Shown here one piece after another: positions 56,763 through 64,000 of a stretch of DNA of 64,000 nucleotides. Both the position numbers and the translations under genes were made by a program. The notes under the pieces were generated by a model. That model was not told the DNA's origin. It made no database searches and saw only the letters and a program-made list of their open reading frames with translations. Source of the stretch: Lutibacter maritimus (lineage in GTDB: Bacteria; Bacteroidota; Bacteroidia; Flavobacteriales; Flavobacteriaceae). The DNA lies in the NCBI RefSeq assembly GCF_900116115.1, contig NZ_FOZP01000001.1, forward strand, positions 388,071 to 452,070, given 5' to 3'. Each line of letters starts with the position of its first letter. The stretch's first letter is position 1.

Positions 56763-56912
56763 ATTAGTATTTTCTTGAGATTTTTTAATAATTGCTCTCA
56801 ATTTTTCTTTGTGCGCAATTTTTTCATCTCTTAATTTATTTTTTTTACGCTCCATTAACTTGGAGTGTAGTGCTTTGTTTTTTGTGTTTTTTGCACTTCC
56901 TTTTTTTGCCAT
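56757..56912 (-). CDS. Small basic coiled protein (51 residues)
   Basis: ATG at 56910-56912 and TAA at 56757-56759; it overlaps the last six bases of the S9 peptidase on the other strand. The sequence starts MAKKGSAKNTKNKALHSKLM and continues ERKKNKLRDEKIAHKEKLRA, then IIKKSQENTNL. It is very rich in Lys/Arg and helical, resembling the 34-residue protein at 53071. It may bind RNA or the ribosome; no family recognised. Position in a small, otherwise empty gap and a length-neutral composition make it a probable but not certain gene. Confidence 0.5.
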   Translation of the reverse strand: MAKKGSAKNTKNKALHSKLMERKKNKLRDEKIAHKEKLRAIIKKSQENTNL

Positions 56913-56963
56913 AATAATATTTTGTAGAGGTGTAAAGATTAGTAATCCATTATCAATGCGAAT

Positions 56964-57611
56964 CTAGTTGGTTTCGGCTTTTAAAACCGATTTTCTACCA
57001 ATTGTTTTGGTAATAATATCTTTTTCAATATTCCAGCTTCTTGCAGGAGAATATTCGCGACCATAAAATATAATTTGTAAATGCAATTTATTCCATAATT
57101 CCTTGGGAAATAAACGCTTCGCATCTTTTTCAGTTTGAACCACATTTTTTCCGTTGCTTAAATTCCATCGGTACATTAAACGTTGAATGTGCGTATCAAC
57201 AGGAAAAGCAGGAATGCCAAAAGCCTGACTCATTACTACACTCGCGGTTTTATGTCCAACTGCTGGTAATGCTTCTAAATCTTTAAAATTTTGAGGAACT
57301 TTTCCATGGTGTTTTTCAATTAAAATTTTGGATAATCCATAAATTCCTTTGGCTTTCATAGGTGATAAGCCAACTGGTTTTATAATTTCTCTAATTTCTT
57401 CAACAGAAAGTTTTATCATATCGTACGGATTATCTGCTTTTGCAAATAAAATGGGCGTTATTTTATTAACACCTTTATCGGTGCTTTGGGCAGACAATAA
57501 AACCGCAATTAATAAAGTGTACGGATCTTTATGATCTAAAGGAATAGGAACTTCAGGATATAATTTTTCAAGTGTATCAATAACAAATTGAACTTTTTCT
57601 TTTTTGGTCAT
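56964..57611 (-). CDS. nth: Endonuclease III (DNA glycosylase/AP lyase) lacking the Fe-S cluster cysteines
   Basis: A 215-residue enzyme of the EndoIII/MutY family. Motifs: ALLSAQSTDKGVN (Gln42 region), ALPAVGHKTASVVMSQAFG (HhH with catalytic K121) and FPVDTHIQRL (catalytic D139). The C-terminus (LQIIFYGREYSPARSWNIEK) lacks the C-X6-C-X2-C-X5-C loop that binds the [4Fe-4S] cluster in E. coli Nth; the whole protein has no cysteine. It should excise oxidised pyrimidines and cut AP sites. Single gene, divergent from bcp. Confidence 0.92.
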   Translation of the reverse strand: MTKKEKVQFVIDTLEKLYPEVPIPLDHKDPYTLLIAVLLSAQSTDKGVNKITPILFAKADNPYDMIKLSVEEIREIIKPVGLSPMKAKGIYGLSKILIEKHHGKVPQNFKDLEALPAVGHKTASVVMSQAFGIPAFPVDTHIQRLMYRWNLSNGKNVVQTEKDAKRLFPKELWNKLHLQIIFYGREYSPARSWNIEKDIITKTIGRKSVLKAETN

Positions 57612-57707
57612 TTTAATTTTTATGGTATAAGGTTGTAAATATACAAAGTTTCAAAAGGTTTTAAAATTAATATAAAAATGCAATTAGTTTTTTCCTTTAA
57701 CACTTAG

Positions 57708-57715
57708 TATATTTG
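57708..57715 (+). promoter_or_regulatory. -7 box of the bcp gene
   Basis: TATATTTG is a perfect TAnnTTTG match 22 bases before the ATG at 57738. A TTA (57684-57686) sits 21 bases upstream in place of TTG. Confidence 0.5.
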
Positions 57716-57737
57716 ATATTCATTAAAAAAATCAATT

Positions 57738-58193
57738 ATGAATACATTAAAAGTAGGAGATAAGGCACCAAATTTTGAAGCATTAGACCAAAATGGGAAT
57801 ACTGTAAAACTAGCAGATTATAAAGGAAAAAAGTTAGTGTTGTTTTTTTACCCAAAAGCGAGTACACCAGGTTGTACTATGGAAGCTTGTAATTTAAGAG
57901 ATAATTACCATAGTTTTTTAGCCAAAGGTTATGATGTGTTGGGCGTAAGCGCAGATGCTGCCAAACAACAACAAAATTTTATTGCTAAAAATGAATTACC
58001 ATTTCCTTTATTGGCTGATGAAGATAAAAAAGTAATAAATGCATTTGGCGTTTGGGGACCAAAAAAGTTTATGGGGCGTGAGTTTGACGGTATTCATAGA
58101 GTTACTTTTATAATTGATGAACAAGGAATTATTGAAGAAGTAATTTCAAAAGTTAAAACAAAAGAGCACGCTAGCCAAATTTTGAGTAATTAA
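57738..58193 (+). CDS. bcp: Thioredoxin-dependent peroxiredoxin (Bcp)
   Basis: A 151-residue cytosolic peroxiredoxin of the Bcp/PrxQ type. The peroxidatic cysteine sits in FYPKASTPGCTMEACNLRDN and the resolving Cys is five residues later (C-x4-C), as in PrxQ. The remaining segments LGVSADAAKQQQNFIAKNEL and FPLLADEDKKVINAFGVWG are standard. It reduces alkyl hydroperoxides and H2O2 with electrons from thioredoxin. Single gene with a -7 box (57708-57715) and divergent from nth, both being protective against oxidation. Confidence 0.93.
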   Translation: MNTLKVGDKAPNFEALDQNGNTVKLADYKGKKLVLFFYPKASTPGCTMEACNLRDNYHSFLAKGYDVLGVSADAAKQQQNFIAKNELPFPLLADEDKKVINAFGVWGPKKFMGREFDGIHRVTFIIDEQGIIEEVISKVKTKEHASQILSN

Positions 58194-58370
58194 ATTATTA
58201 TTTATACTTTATTTATTAAAAGTGAAATATTTAAGTATTGATATTTTTTGAAATAGTTTTAATATTTGAATATTATTTGTAGTTTTATAAATAATAAGAT
58301 CTAATATTATTAAAAATCATACTAGGTATTATGGTATTATGTAAATTTAATTAACCTTAAACTTTTTAAC

Positions 58371-59573
58371 ATGAAACAATTTAAAATTTGTATTGCACTT
58401 TTTTCATTTACTACTTTTTTTGTTAGTTGTGATAAAGAAATAACAATGCTACCAGAAAATGCTAATTTGAATTCTAAAACTTCAGAGATAGTTAAGGTAA
58501 GTGCTAGACCTGACATTGATATTTCTGAAGGTAGTTTATTTGCTTTAGCTCCTTGGGAATCATCAGATAATATTTCAAAATATATATATAATCCTATGAC
58601 TAATGATATTTATTTAAATGAGTATTGTACTAAAAGCACACAAACCAGTAACAATTATGGTATTGATTTTAATAAAGAAGATGGATTAGTTTATTTATTA
58701 GCTGATGGAAATAATGGGCGATCACTTTACACTTTAAACATGCAAACTGGAATTGTTACATTTGTTGATGAAATTGTTTCAGCAAATGGAAATACAAGAC
58801 CACAAGATTTAACTTTTGGTAATGATGGAACTTTGTATTTTGTTTTTCAATCAGGAGAGGTAAATACTTATGATTTTTCAACGAATACAATGAATGCATT
58901 TACTACAGTTTCTCAAAGCGGAGGAGTTGGTTTAACATTTGATGAAGATGATAATAGATTAATTTACGCTACTTCAGATGAACCTGTTGAATTGTATGAA
59001 ATTGATGCTGAAGATGGAGATGTTAACTACTTATTTTCTTTTTATACTCCAGGTTGTGGAACTGCTCAAGGAATTGAGTATTTGGGTTATAATAAATTTA
59101 TTTCATCTTCAACTTTCGGTTGTGACATTATTTATTCAATAGATTTGGATTCTGAAGAAGTAAATACAGTGTTAAGCCCAACAGGTTCTTATTCAAGTAT
59201 CAAAGATTTAATGTTTTTGAATGCAGAAAATTTTGGTAATATTGATAATGACTGTGATGGAGTAGAAGATGCTAATGATCCATATCCATATTCTAATTTA
59301 AATCCTACAATTTATATTGATAATACTGATTTTGATATTGATAATGAGTTTGTAAAACCAGGCACTACAATGATGGATCAAATAGATGATTTGATTGAAT
59401 TAATGAACGAACAATATAATGGCGATAATTATAATTATCTTCACAAAAAGTTTGTGTCAGAGTTGTCTAAAATAACTTATTATTGGTATAAAGCAAGAGT
59501 TATAACTTCAAAAGAAAGAACTGCTATTTCAAGAGTTGCTTGGAGTGCCAATGTTCCTTCTCAAGAATTTTAA
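58371..59573 (+). CDS. Lipoprotein with propeller-like repeats and a TSP3-like calcium motif
   Basis: A 400-residue lipoprotein. The signal MKQFKICIALFSFTTFFVS is followed by lipobox C20 (FVSC) and DKE. The middle section (~60-290) has propeller-like blades (YGIDFNKEDGLVYLLADGNN, QDLTFGNDGTLYFVFQSGEV, GVGLTFDEDDNRLIYATSDE). Residues ~295-310 read NIDNDCDGVEDANDPYPYSN, an Asp-rich loop resembling a thrombospondin type-3 or dockerin-like calcium-binding repeat. A helical C-terminal part of ~90 residues follows. No named family recognised. Its terminator at 59590-59628 closes the gene. It is probably exposed on the surface and may bind calcium or a polymer. Confidence 0.65.
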   Translation: MKQFKICIALFSFTTFFVSCDKEITMLPENANLNSKTSEIVKVSARPDIDISEGSLFALAPWESSDNISKYIYNPMTNDIYLNEYCTKSTQTSNNYGIDFNKEDGLVYLLADGNNGRSLYTLNMQTGIVTFVDEIVSANGNTRPQDLTFGNDGTLYFVFQSGEVNTYDFSTNTMNAFTTVSQSGGVGLTFDEDDNRLIYATSDEPVELYEIDAEDGDVNYLFSFYTPGCGTAQGIEYLGYNKFISSSTFGCDIIYSIDLDSEEVNTVLSPTGSYSSIKDLMFLNAENFGNIDNDCDGVEDANDPYPYSNLNPTIYIDNTDFDIDNEFVKPGTTMMDQIDDLIELMNEQYNGDNYNYLHKKFVSELSKITYYWYKARVITSKERTAISRVAWSANVPSQEF

Positions 59574-59589
59574 AAATTCTCTTAATAAT

Positions 59590-59628
59590 AAAGCAAAAAA
59601 CCTAAGTATTACTTGGGTTTTTTGCTTT
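59590..59628 (+). terminator. Terminator of the lipoprotein gene
   Basis: Arms of 18 bases (59590-59607 and 59611-59628) pair around the loop ATT with one U-G wobble on the plus strand and carry A-run and T-run ends. The stop is 17 bases upstream. Confidence 0.9.
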
Positions 59629-59933
59629 ATATAAACTAATGTTGTTTCCCGTAAAACTATAATACGCTATTATTTATTTTTTAGATATAAAAACTCTAAA
59701 GAATAGTAGAACAGATTCTGTTTAGTACTTTAAACATTCTAGTAAGTAAAATTTTTAAATAGCTTAGTGATTAAATAAAAACAACCGGATGTTTATATTA
59801 TAACATCTGGTTGTTTTAGTATAAACATCTAGATGTTTTACTTAAGTTTATTAGTAAGTTTCAAAAAAGTTTTTAGCAATAATTAAAATTTTCTTAATAA
59901 TTTTAAACTATTCATTAATTATTAAAATTAGCT
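59629..59933. other. 305-base intergenic region before the HU-like gene
   Basis: An AT-rich region with no open frame that I would call. It contains a strong plus-strand hairpin at 59778-59817 and a perfect palindrome at 59823-59838 (see separate entry). No clear TTG / TAnnTTTG promoter pair was found, although the HU-like gene must have one here. Confidence 0.6.
59778..59838 (+). repeat. RNA-type hairpin plus palindrome with repeated AACATC/GATGTT
   Basis: Arms 59778-59793 and 59802-59817 match at 15 of 16 positions around an eight-base loop; the odd pair is G-U on the plus strand. Six bases later, AAACATCTAGATGTTT (59823-59838) is a perfect 16-base palindrome. GATGTT or its complement AACATC occurs four times. 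The structure ends in a T-rich run 95 bases before the HU-like ATG. Confidence 0.7.
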
Positions 59934-60329
59934 ATGTCATTACCATTAAAAATTGTTAAAAAAAGAGATCCAAGAGATGTTACAAAACCCACCAAATTTT
60001 ATGTTTCAACCAAGTCTACAGGTGAAGTAACTTTTGAAGAGCTGGCATTACAGTCCGCTGGACAATGTACCGTAAAAGAAGCAGATTGCTATGCTGTGAT
60101 AAAGGCTTTAGAACACAATGTTAAAGATGCATTAAGCCAAGGTAAAATTGTACGGTTTGGAACTATTGGAAGTTTTCAAATTAGCATCAGTTCTCATGGA
60201 GCAGCAACAAAAGAAGAATTAGGGATCAAATCGGTGAAACAAAAACGAGTGTTATTTCGCCCTGACAAAAGATTAAAGAATCTATTGTCGAGTTTAAAAT
60301 TTACCAAAGAAGAAGGTTTTAATAAGTAA
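59934..60329 (+). CDS. HU-family DNA-binding protein (HU-HIG type)
   Basis: A 131-residue protein with an HU/IHF-like fold: SLPLKIVKKRDPRDVTKPTK at the start, then ECAVIKALEHNVKDALSQGK-type helices (YAVIKALEHNVKDALSQGKI) and VRFGTIGSFQISISSHGAAT, the HU beta-saddle. The C-terminus (KRVLFRPDKRLKNLLSSLKF) is basic. It matches the HU-HIG group that Bacteroidota carry in several copies. It binds DNA non-specifically and organises the nucleoid. Its gene follows a structured intergenic region and converges on the TonB receptor. Confidence 0.85.
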   Translation: MSLPLKIVKKRDPRDVTKPTKFYVSTKSTGEVTFEELALQSAGQCTVKEADCYAVIKALEHNVKDALSQGKIVRFGTIGSFQISISSHGAATKEELGIKSVKQKRVLFRPDKRLKNLLSSLKFTKEEGFNK

Positions 60330-60337
60330 AATCTTTA

Positions 60338-62788
60338 TTAAAACTTAGCGTCAAATTTTATATTAAACACACGTTGTGTCATGTAATTTGGAATGCCATA
60401 AAAACGTTTTGAATACACATCACGCACCCAAGTATTTGTAATTGAGTTTTGTACATCAAACATATTAAAAATCTCAAATCCGGCAGAAAACTCTTTAAAA
60501 TTCTTAAATAAACCGCTGTTTGTTTGATGTTGGGCATCTTTAAATACATAAGATATTCCAATATCTGCACGTTTGTAAGAATTTAATCGGTTTTGATAAT
60601 CGTACGAATTGGTGTATGATGGAGATCCGCCTGGTAAACCAGCATTAAATACTAAATTTAAGTACATTTTAATGTTCGGTATATTTGGTACATAATCTTG
60701 AAATAACATGGCAAATTTAAAACGTTGATCTGTTGGACGCGCAATATATCCTTGGTTGTTATAATTTTCTTCAGTTTTTAAAAATCCTACACTTACCCAA
60801 CTTTCAGTTCCAGGAACAAATTCACCGTTTAACCGTAAATCTAAACCTGTAGCATAACCTTTTGCATTATTGTTGGCAACATACCTAACTTTAACATTAT
60901 CAACCGTATATGAATTGATATTTGTTAAGTTTTTATAATAAATTTCTGAAACTAATTTAAAAGGTCGTTCCCATAATTTAAAACTATAATCGTTACCAAA
61001 AACAACTTGTAACGATTTTTGAGTTTTAACATCTGGCACAATTTCACCTTTAAAATTCCTTAATTCTTTATAAAAAGGAGGTTGGTTGTACATTCCACCA
61101 GAAATTCTGAACAACATATCTTTTTCCCAAGCAGGTTTTATAGAAAACTGCCCACGTAAGCTATAAATAATTTGGTTTGATGTTTCAACATTTTCGCCAT
61201 TAACATTCCAATTATGTGCGCGGCCACCAAAGTTGTACCATATTTTATGGTTATTCCAATCGGTTTTTTTACTGTATTGTGCGTAATAAACCAATCGGTC
61301 TATAGTAATATGGTTTTGTGTGCTAATGTTTTTATAAGGAATTAATTCACCCGTAAAAGGCTCGTAAGGTTGGTTGTTTGGTGCAGTTAAAGGCGGACGA
61401 ACGCTAAAACCTAAAGAATCTATTACTTCCCATTCTTTAATTCTATCTTTTATATCTTCATTCTGAAATTTTATACCAAAATCAATTTGATACTCATTTT
61501 TTTTGAAGGAACCGCTAAATTCAGAATTTACAATTAAAGCATCTAAATCGTTTCTGGCGTGGTTTAATTGTGAGCCAATTCCTTCAGAAAATTCCACTTC
61601 ACCAAAATTATCAGCACCAAAATCGTTATTTACTTCCCCAATATTATAACTAGCTAAAATATCGTAATATTCTTCCTCAACTGTATGATATGATGATGTA
61701 ACTAAATTTAAATTTAAGTTAGAATTTACTTCATAACTTCCTTTTAATGCTCCAAAAACGGTTTTAAATTTATCTTTTTCTTGTCCGTCATAATACACAA
61801 TAAGTTCTAAAGGATCGGAAATTGTTCCAAATTTTGTTCGTCTTGTTTTTGGTGTGTAGTTGTAGTTATTTAAAGAAAAGTTTCCTAAAAAATCAATATT
61901 TAATTTTGAATTTACTTCGTAAGATACATATGTTTGTGCATCGGTAAAATTGGGGTTTGAGTTTGTTTTAATGTCTTTACTATTAATAAATAGGCTGTTA
62001 TCTCTATATCTAACACCAAATAATGCTTTTAGTTTATTATTAAACATTGTACCTTCAACTGAAATGTTTCCACCCAATAAACTTGCATTTACGGATGCCG
62101 CAAATTCTGTGGGTGTTTTGTAAGTAATATCTAACACAGAAGAAAGTTTATCGCCATACTTTGCTTGAAATCCTCCAGCAGAAAATTTAATATCATGCAC
62201 TAAATGTGGATTTACAAAACTTAAGCCTTCTTGTTGCCCTGATCTTACTAAAAAAGGACGATATATTTCAATACCATTTACATACACTAAGTTTTCATCA
62301 AAATTACCGCCTCTCACGTTGTATTGTGTGCTTAATTCATTGTTATTATTTACGCCAGGAAGTGTCATTAAAATATTTTCAATTCCTTGGTTTGCTCCAG
62401 GAATTTTAACAACATCACTAGGATTTATTTTTATGGTTCCTTGTGCATCTCTTTTGTAATCTTTAACTATAACTTCATCAATTTCTTCAACCTTAAATTC
62501 TAAAATAGGGTAGTACCTTACAGTTTTATTTTTAGGAATTACAATATTTTTTTGAAGTGTTTTATAGGATACATGACTAAAGATAATTTCAATTTTAACT
62601 TCATCAGGTACTGTTAATGTATATGCGCCATTTTCATCAGAAATTGTTCCGTTATTTAAATAAGAAACGGCTACGCCTTCAATAGGTTGTTTATCAGAAT
62701 TTTTTATAACACCTTTTATAACACCATTTTGAGCATTTAAAATAATTGTAAAAAGTAATAATAAAATTAATGTTATTCTTTTTATCAT
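60338..62788 (-). CDS. TonB-dependent outer-membrane receptor
   Basis: An 816-residue receptor with signal MIKRITLILLLLFTIILNAQ, a carboxypeptidase-regulatory-like domain (NGVIKGVIKNSDKQPIEGVA, ~22-95), and a plug with QGTIKINPSDVVKIPGANQG (~115-225). The rest is a 22-strand barrel ending RVFNIKFDAKF, with the terminal Phe that the Bam machine recognises. No SusD gene is present. Its ATG lies three bases after the stop of the M23 peptidase gene (62792), so they form one transcription unit. Ligand unknown. Confidence 0.9.
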   Translation of the reverse strand: MIKRITLILLLLFTIILNAQNGVIKGVIKNSDKQPIEGVAVSYLNNGTISDENGAYTLTVPDEVKIEIIFSHVSYKTLQKNIVIPKNKTVRYYPILEFKVEEIDEVIVKDYKRDAQGTIKINPSDVVKIPGANQGIENILMTLPGVNNNNELSTQYNVRGGNFDENLVYVNGIEIYRPFLVRSGQQEGLSFVNPHLVHDIKFSAGGFQAKYGDKLSSVLDITYKTPTEFAASVNASLLGGNISVEGTMFNNKLKALFGVRYRDNSLFINSKDIKTNSNPNFTDAQTYVSYEVNSKLNIDFLGNFSLNNYNYTPKTRRTKFGTISDPLELIVYYDGQEKDKFKTVFGALKGSYEVNSNLNLNLVTSSYHTVEEEYYDILASYNIGEVNNDFGADNFGEVEFSEGIGSQLNHARNDLDALIVNSEFSGSFKKNEYQIDFGIKFQNEDIKDRIKEWEVIDSLGFSVRPPLTAPNNQPYEPFTGELIPYKNISTQNHITIDRLVYYAQYSKKTDWNNHKIWYNFGGRAHNWNVNGENVETSNQIIYSLRGQFSIKPAWEKDMLFRISGGMYNQPPFYKELRNFKGEIVPDVKTQKSLQVVFGNDYSFKLWERPFKLVSEIYYKNLTNINSYTVDNVKVRYVANNNAKGYATGLDLRLNGEFVPGTESWVSVGFLKTEENYNNQGYIARPTDQRFKFAMLFQDYVPNIPNIKMYLNLVFNAGLPGGSPSYTNSYDYQNRLNSYKRADIGISYVFKDAQHQTNSGLFKNFKEFSAGFEIFNMFDVQNSITNTWVRDVYSKRFYGIPNYMTQRVFNIKFDAKF

Positions 62789-62791
62789 ATT

Positions 62792-64000
62792 TTATTTTTT
62801 TCGGTAGAATGTAGCTTCTAATGTGTTTAAATTTCCAACATTATCTATAACAACAATTTTAAGATGATGTTTTGCATCAGTGTACGTTATATTTTTTAAA
62901 TCATAGGTTAAAATTCCGGTTGTAACATCGTATTCCATTAAAATCCATTTGCCATCAATTTCTCCTCTAAACGATTTTACACCGGTTTCTTTGTCTGAAA
63001 TTTTTACTTTTATAGAGGTGTGATTGGATATCCATTGTTCATTTTTAAAGTTGTATAATGATATTGTAGGTTTTTCATTATCAGCAAGTAATGTGAATTT
63101 ACCTAATTTTTTTGTTGATGTATAAAAAGTGTTATTTTTTTTAATCGTTGTTTCGTAATTTTCTTTACCTTTTTCTGAAATTGAAGCGATATAAAGTTGG
63201 TTTTTTTCAGTTTCGTTATAGTTAGATACATCAAAAGTTAAGGTGTAATTATTTGCTAAAGGAACAATTGGTGTATGTACTTTTACAATGTTATCTGTTA
63301 TCGTAAAGTCTAAATAAAAATCGCTATAAAACGTATTTTTAGGAAAAGTAACCTTTACATTTTCATTAGTAAACTCATTAAATTCTTGATGCTTAATTTT
63401 ATAAGGAGTTACATTTTCTATGTTTTTAGCAATAATATTTTCTTTTTTGCCAGTAATAGGAATGGTGATTTTTTGTTCATTTCCTTTAAAATCTTTGGCA
63501 ACTATTTCAACTATGTAATTTAATCCGTTTTCAATAGTAATAATACCATTTGTTGAAGAATCTTTAGTTAAACTTAAATTGTATTTATATTGATTAAAAC
63601 TTTTTTGAATACGCTGCTTAAGTAATTGAAATCTTTTATAGTCTATTAAAACATTGATAAGATTTGTTTCGTAAAATGCAAATTCTTCGGCTTTAAATTC
63701 GTAAATTTTTTGCCCGTTTACAAAAGTCTCAAGACTATAAATTCCGTTTTTATTTGCAGCATCATCTAGCTGGTCATAAGCATTTATTCCAAAACCAATT
63801 TTTCCGGAAGCAGTAATATTTTTTGCAACTAAATTACCATTAGCATCATTTATTAAAGTTAATTGGCTAGGCTCGTTAATTTGATTTATTTGCGAAATAC
63901 TATCTAAACAATAACCTATTAAAGTATTAATAGTTGGCTTTTTGGTGTCATTTATATTTATTCCAAAATAAAGCGGATTAATAGTTTTTTCAGTTTCGGT
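62792..64000 (-). CDS. M23 family metallopeptidase, C-terminal part (5' end outside window)
   Basis: The frame is open from 64000 to a TAA at 62792-62794, covering the last 402 residues. It begins TETEKTINPLYFGININDTK, the segment that directly follows the M23 catalytic core (after a HxH-type ending) in Bacteroidota peptidases. The long C-terminal region is mostly beta (PSQLTLINDANGNLVAKNIT, KIGFGINAYDQLDDAANKN, HHLKIVVIDNVGNLNTLEA) and probably forms Ig-like domains. The catalytic zinc site lies beyond the window, so activity is inferred from homology. M23 enzymes cut peptidoglycan cross-bridges; it is coupled to the TonB receptor downstream by a three-base gap. Confidence 0.75.
   Translation of the reverse strand, partial: TETEKTINPLYFGININDTKKPTINTLIGYCLDSISQINQINEPSQLTLINDANGNLVAKNITASGKIGFGINAYDQLDDAANKNGIYSLETFVNGQKIYEFKAEEFAFYETNLINVLIDYKRFQLLKQRIQKSFNQYKYNLSLTKDSSTNGIITIENGLNYIVEIVAKDFKGNEQKITIPITGKKENIIAKNIENVTPYKIKHQEFNEFTNENVKVTFPKNTFYSDFYLDFTITDNIVKVHTPIVPLANNYTLTFDVSNYNETEKNQLYIASISEKGKENYETTIKKNNTFYTSTKKLGKFTLLADNEKPTISLYNFKNEQWISNHTSIKVKISDKETGVKSFRGEIDGKWILMEYDVTTGILTYDLKNITYTDAKHHLKIVVIDNVGNLNTLEATFYRKK

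Overview
The window is one continuous stretch of a low-GC (roughly 30%) chromosome from a member of the Bacteroidota, most likely a Flavobacteriaceae genus such as Lutibacter, Polaribacter or Tenacibaculum; the genus is a guess. Four things point there. The promoters have flavobacterial -7 boxes of the form TAnnTTTG. There are TonB-dependent receptors with carboxypeptidase-regulatory N-termini. Families typical of Bacteroidota are present (DUF6048/DUF6452, HU-like HIG protein, M23 peptidase with a long C-terminal part, cyclophilin-FKBP fusion). Shine-Dalgarno sequences are nearly absent. I see no rRNA, tRNA, CRISPR array, insertion sequence, prophage or integrase, so this reads as core chromosome with a few lineage-specific genes.

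Layout. 1-3.3 kb: plus-strand small genes (partial DUF3788, DUF2200, DUF4919, an outer-membrane-type protein, a GNAT acetyltransferase). 3.3-10 kb: a large FAD/Fe-S dehydrogenase, then a Mpo1-like / OmpA-PD40 / CsaA cluster. 10-14.9 kb: an outer-membrane beta-barrel receptor, a TPR lipoprotein, a cyclophilin-FKBP isomerase and a tiny lipoprotein. 14.7-19.9 kb: a long co-directional minus-strand series (RlmD, DUF6452, DUF6048, 2OG-Fe oxygenase, tiny membrane protein, SUI1-like factor, nucleoside phosphorylase, tiny lipoprotein) ending in a strong terminator. 20-27 kb: cytochrome c lipoprotein, ornithine aminotransferase, DEAD-box helicase, thioredoxin-fold lipoprotein without cysteines, ABC-F ATPase. 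27-28.7 kb: ECF sigma factor / repeat-containing anti-sigma candidate / CpxP-like operon. 28.7-33.1 kb: a conserved unknown protein and a three-gene transhydrogenase operon. 33.5-37.8 kb: MBL hydrolase, methyltransferase, GH92 mannosidase, pentapeptide protein. 37.9-43.3 kb: TetR-TolC-HlyD-two ABC-2 permeases. 43.3-50.7 kb: FAH-family hydrolase, RhlE-like helicase, COG2509 flavoprotein, CorA, GNAT-nitrilase fusion, aldo/keto reductase. 50.7-53 kb: LexA-like S24 regulator coupled to a DnaQ-exonuclease/GIY-YIG nuclease. 53-60.3 kb: histidine kinase, S9 peptidase, endonuclease III, Bcp, a lipoprotein, HU-like protein, and tiny basic proteins. 60.3-64 kb: TonB receptor and the C-terminal part of an M23 peptidase, cut by the window edge.

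The best candidates for something undescribed are: the six tandem cysteine-paired domains in the OmpA protein; the TetR-controlled two-permease exporter with no ATPase gene and an operator inside its promoter; the S24 regulator / exonuclease-GIY-YIG pair with a repeat-rich upstream region; an RNA-like hairpin plus palindrome array before the HU-like gene; and the sigma / triple-repeat anti-sigma / CpxP-like operon. Several enzymes depart from the textbook family in ways readable directly: endonuclease III without cluster cysteines, an ABC-F protein with one degenerate ATP site, and a TlpA-like fold without its CxxC.
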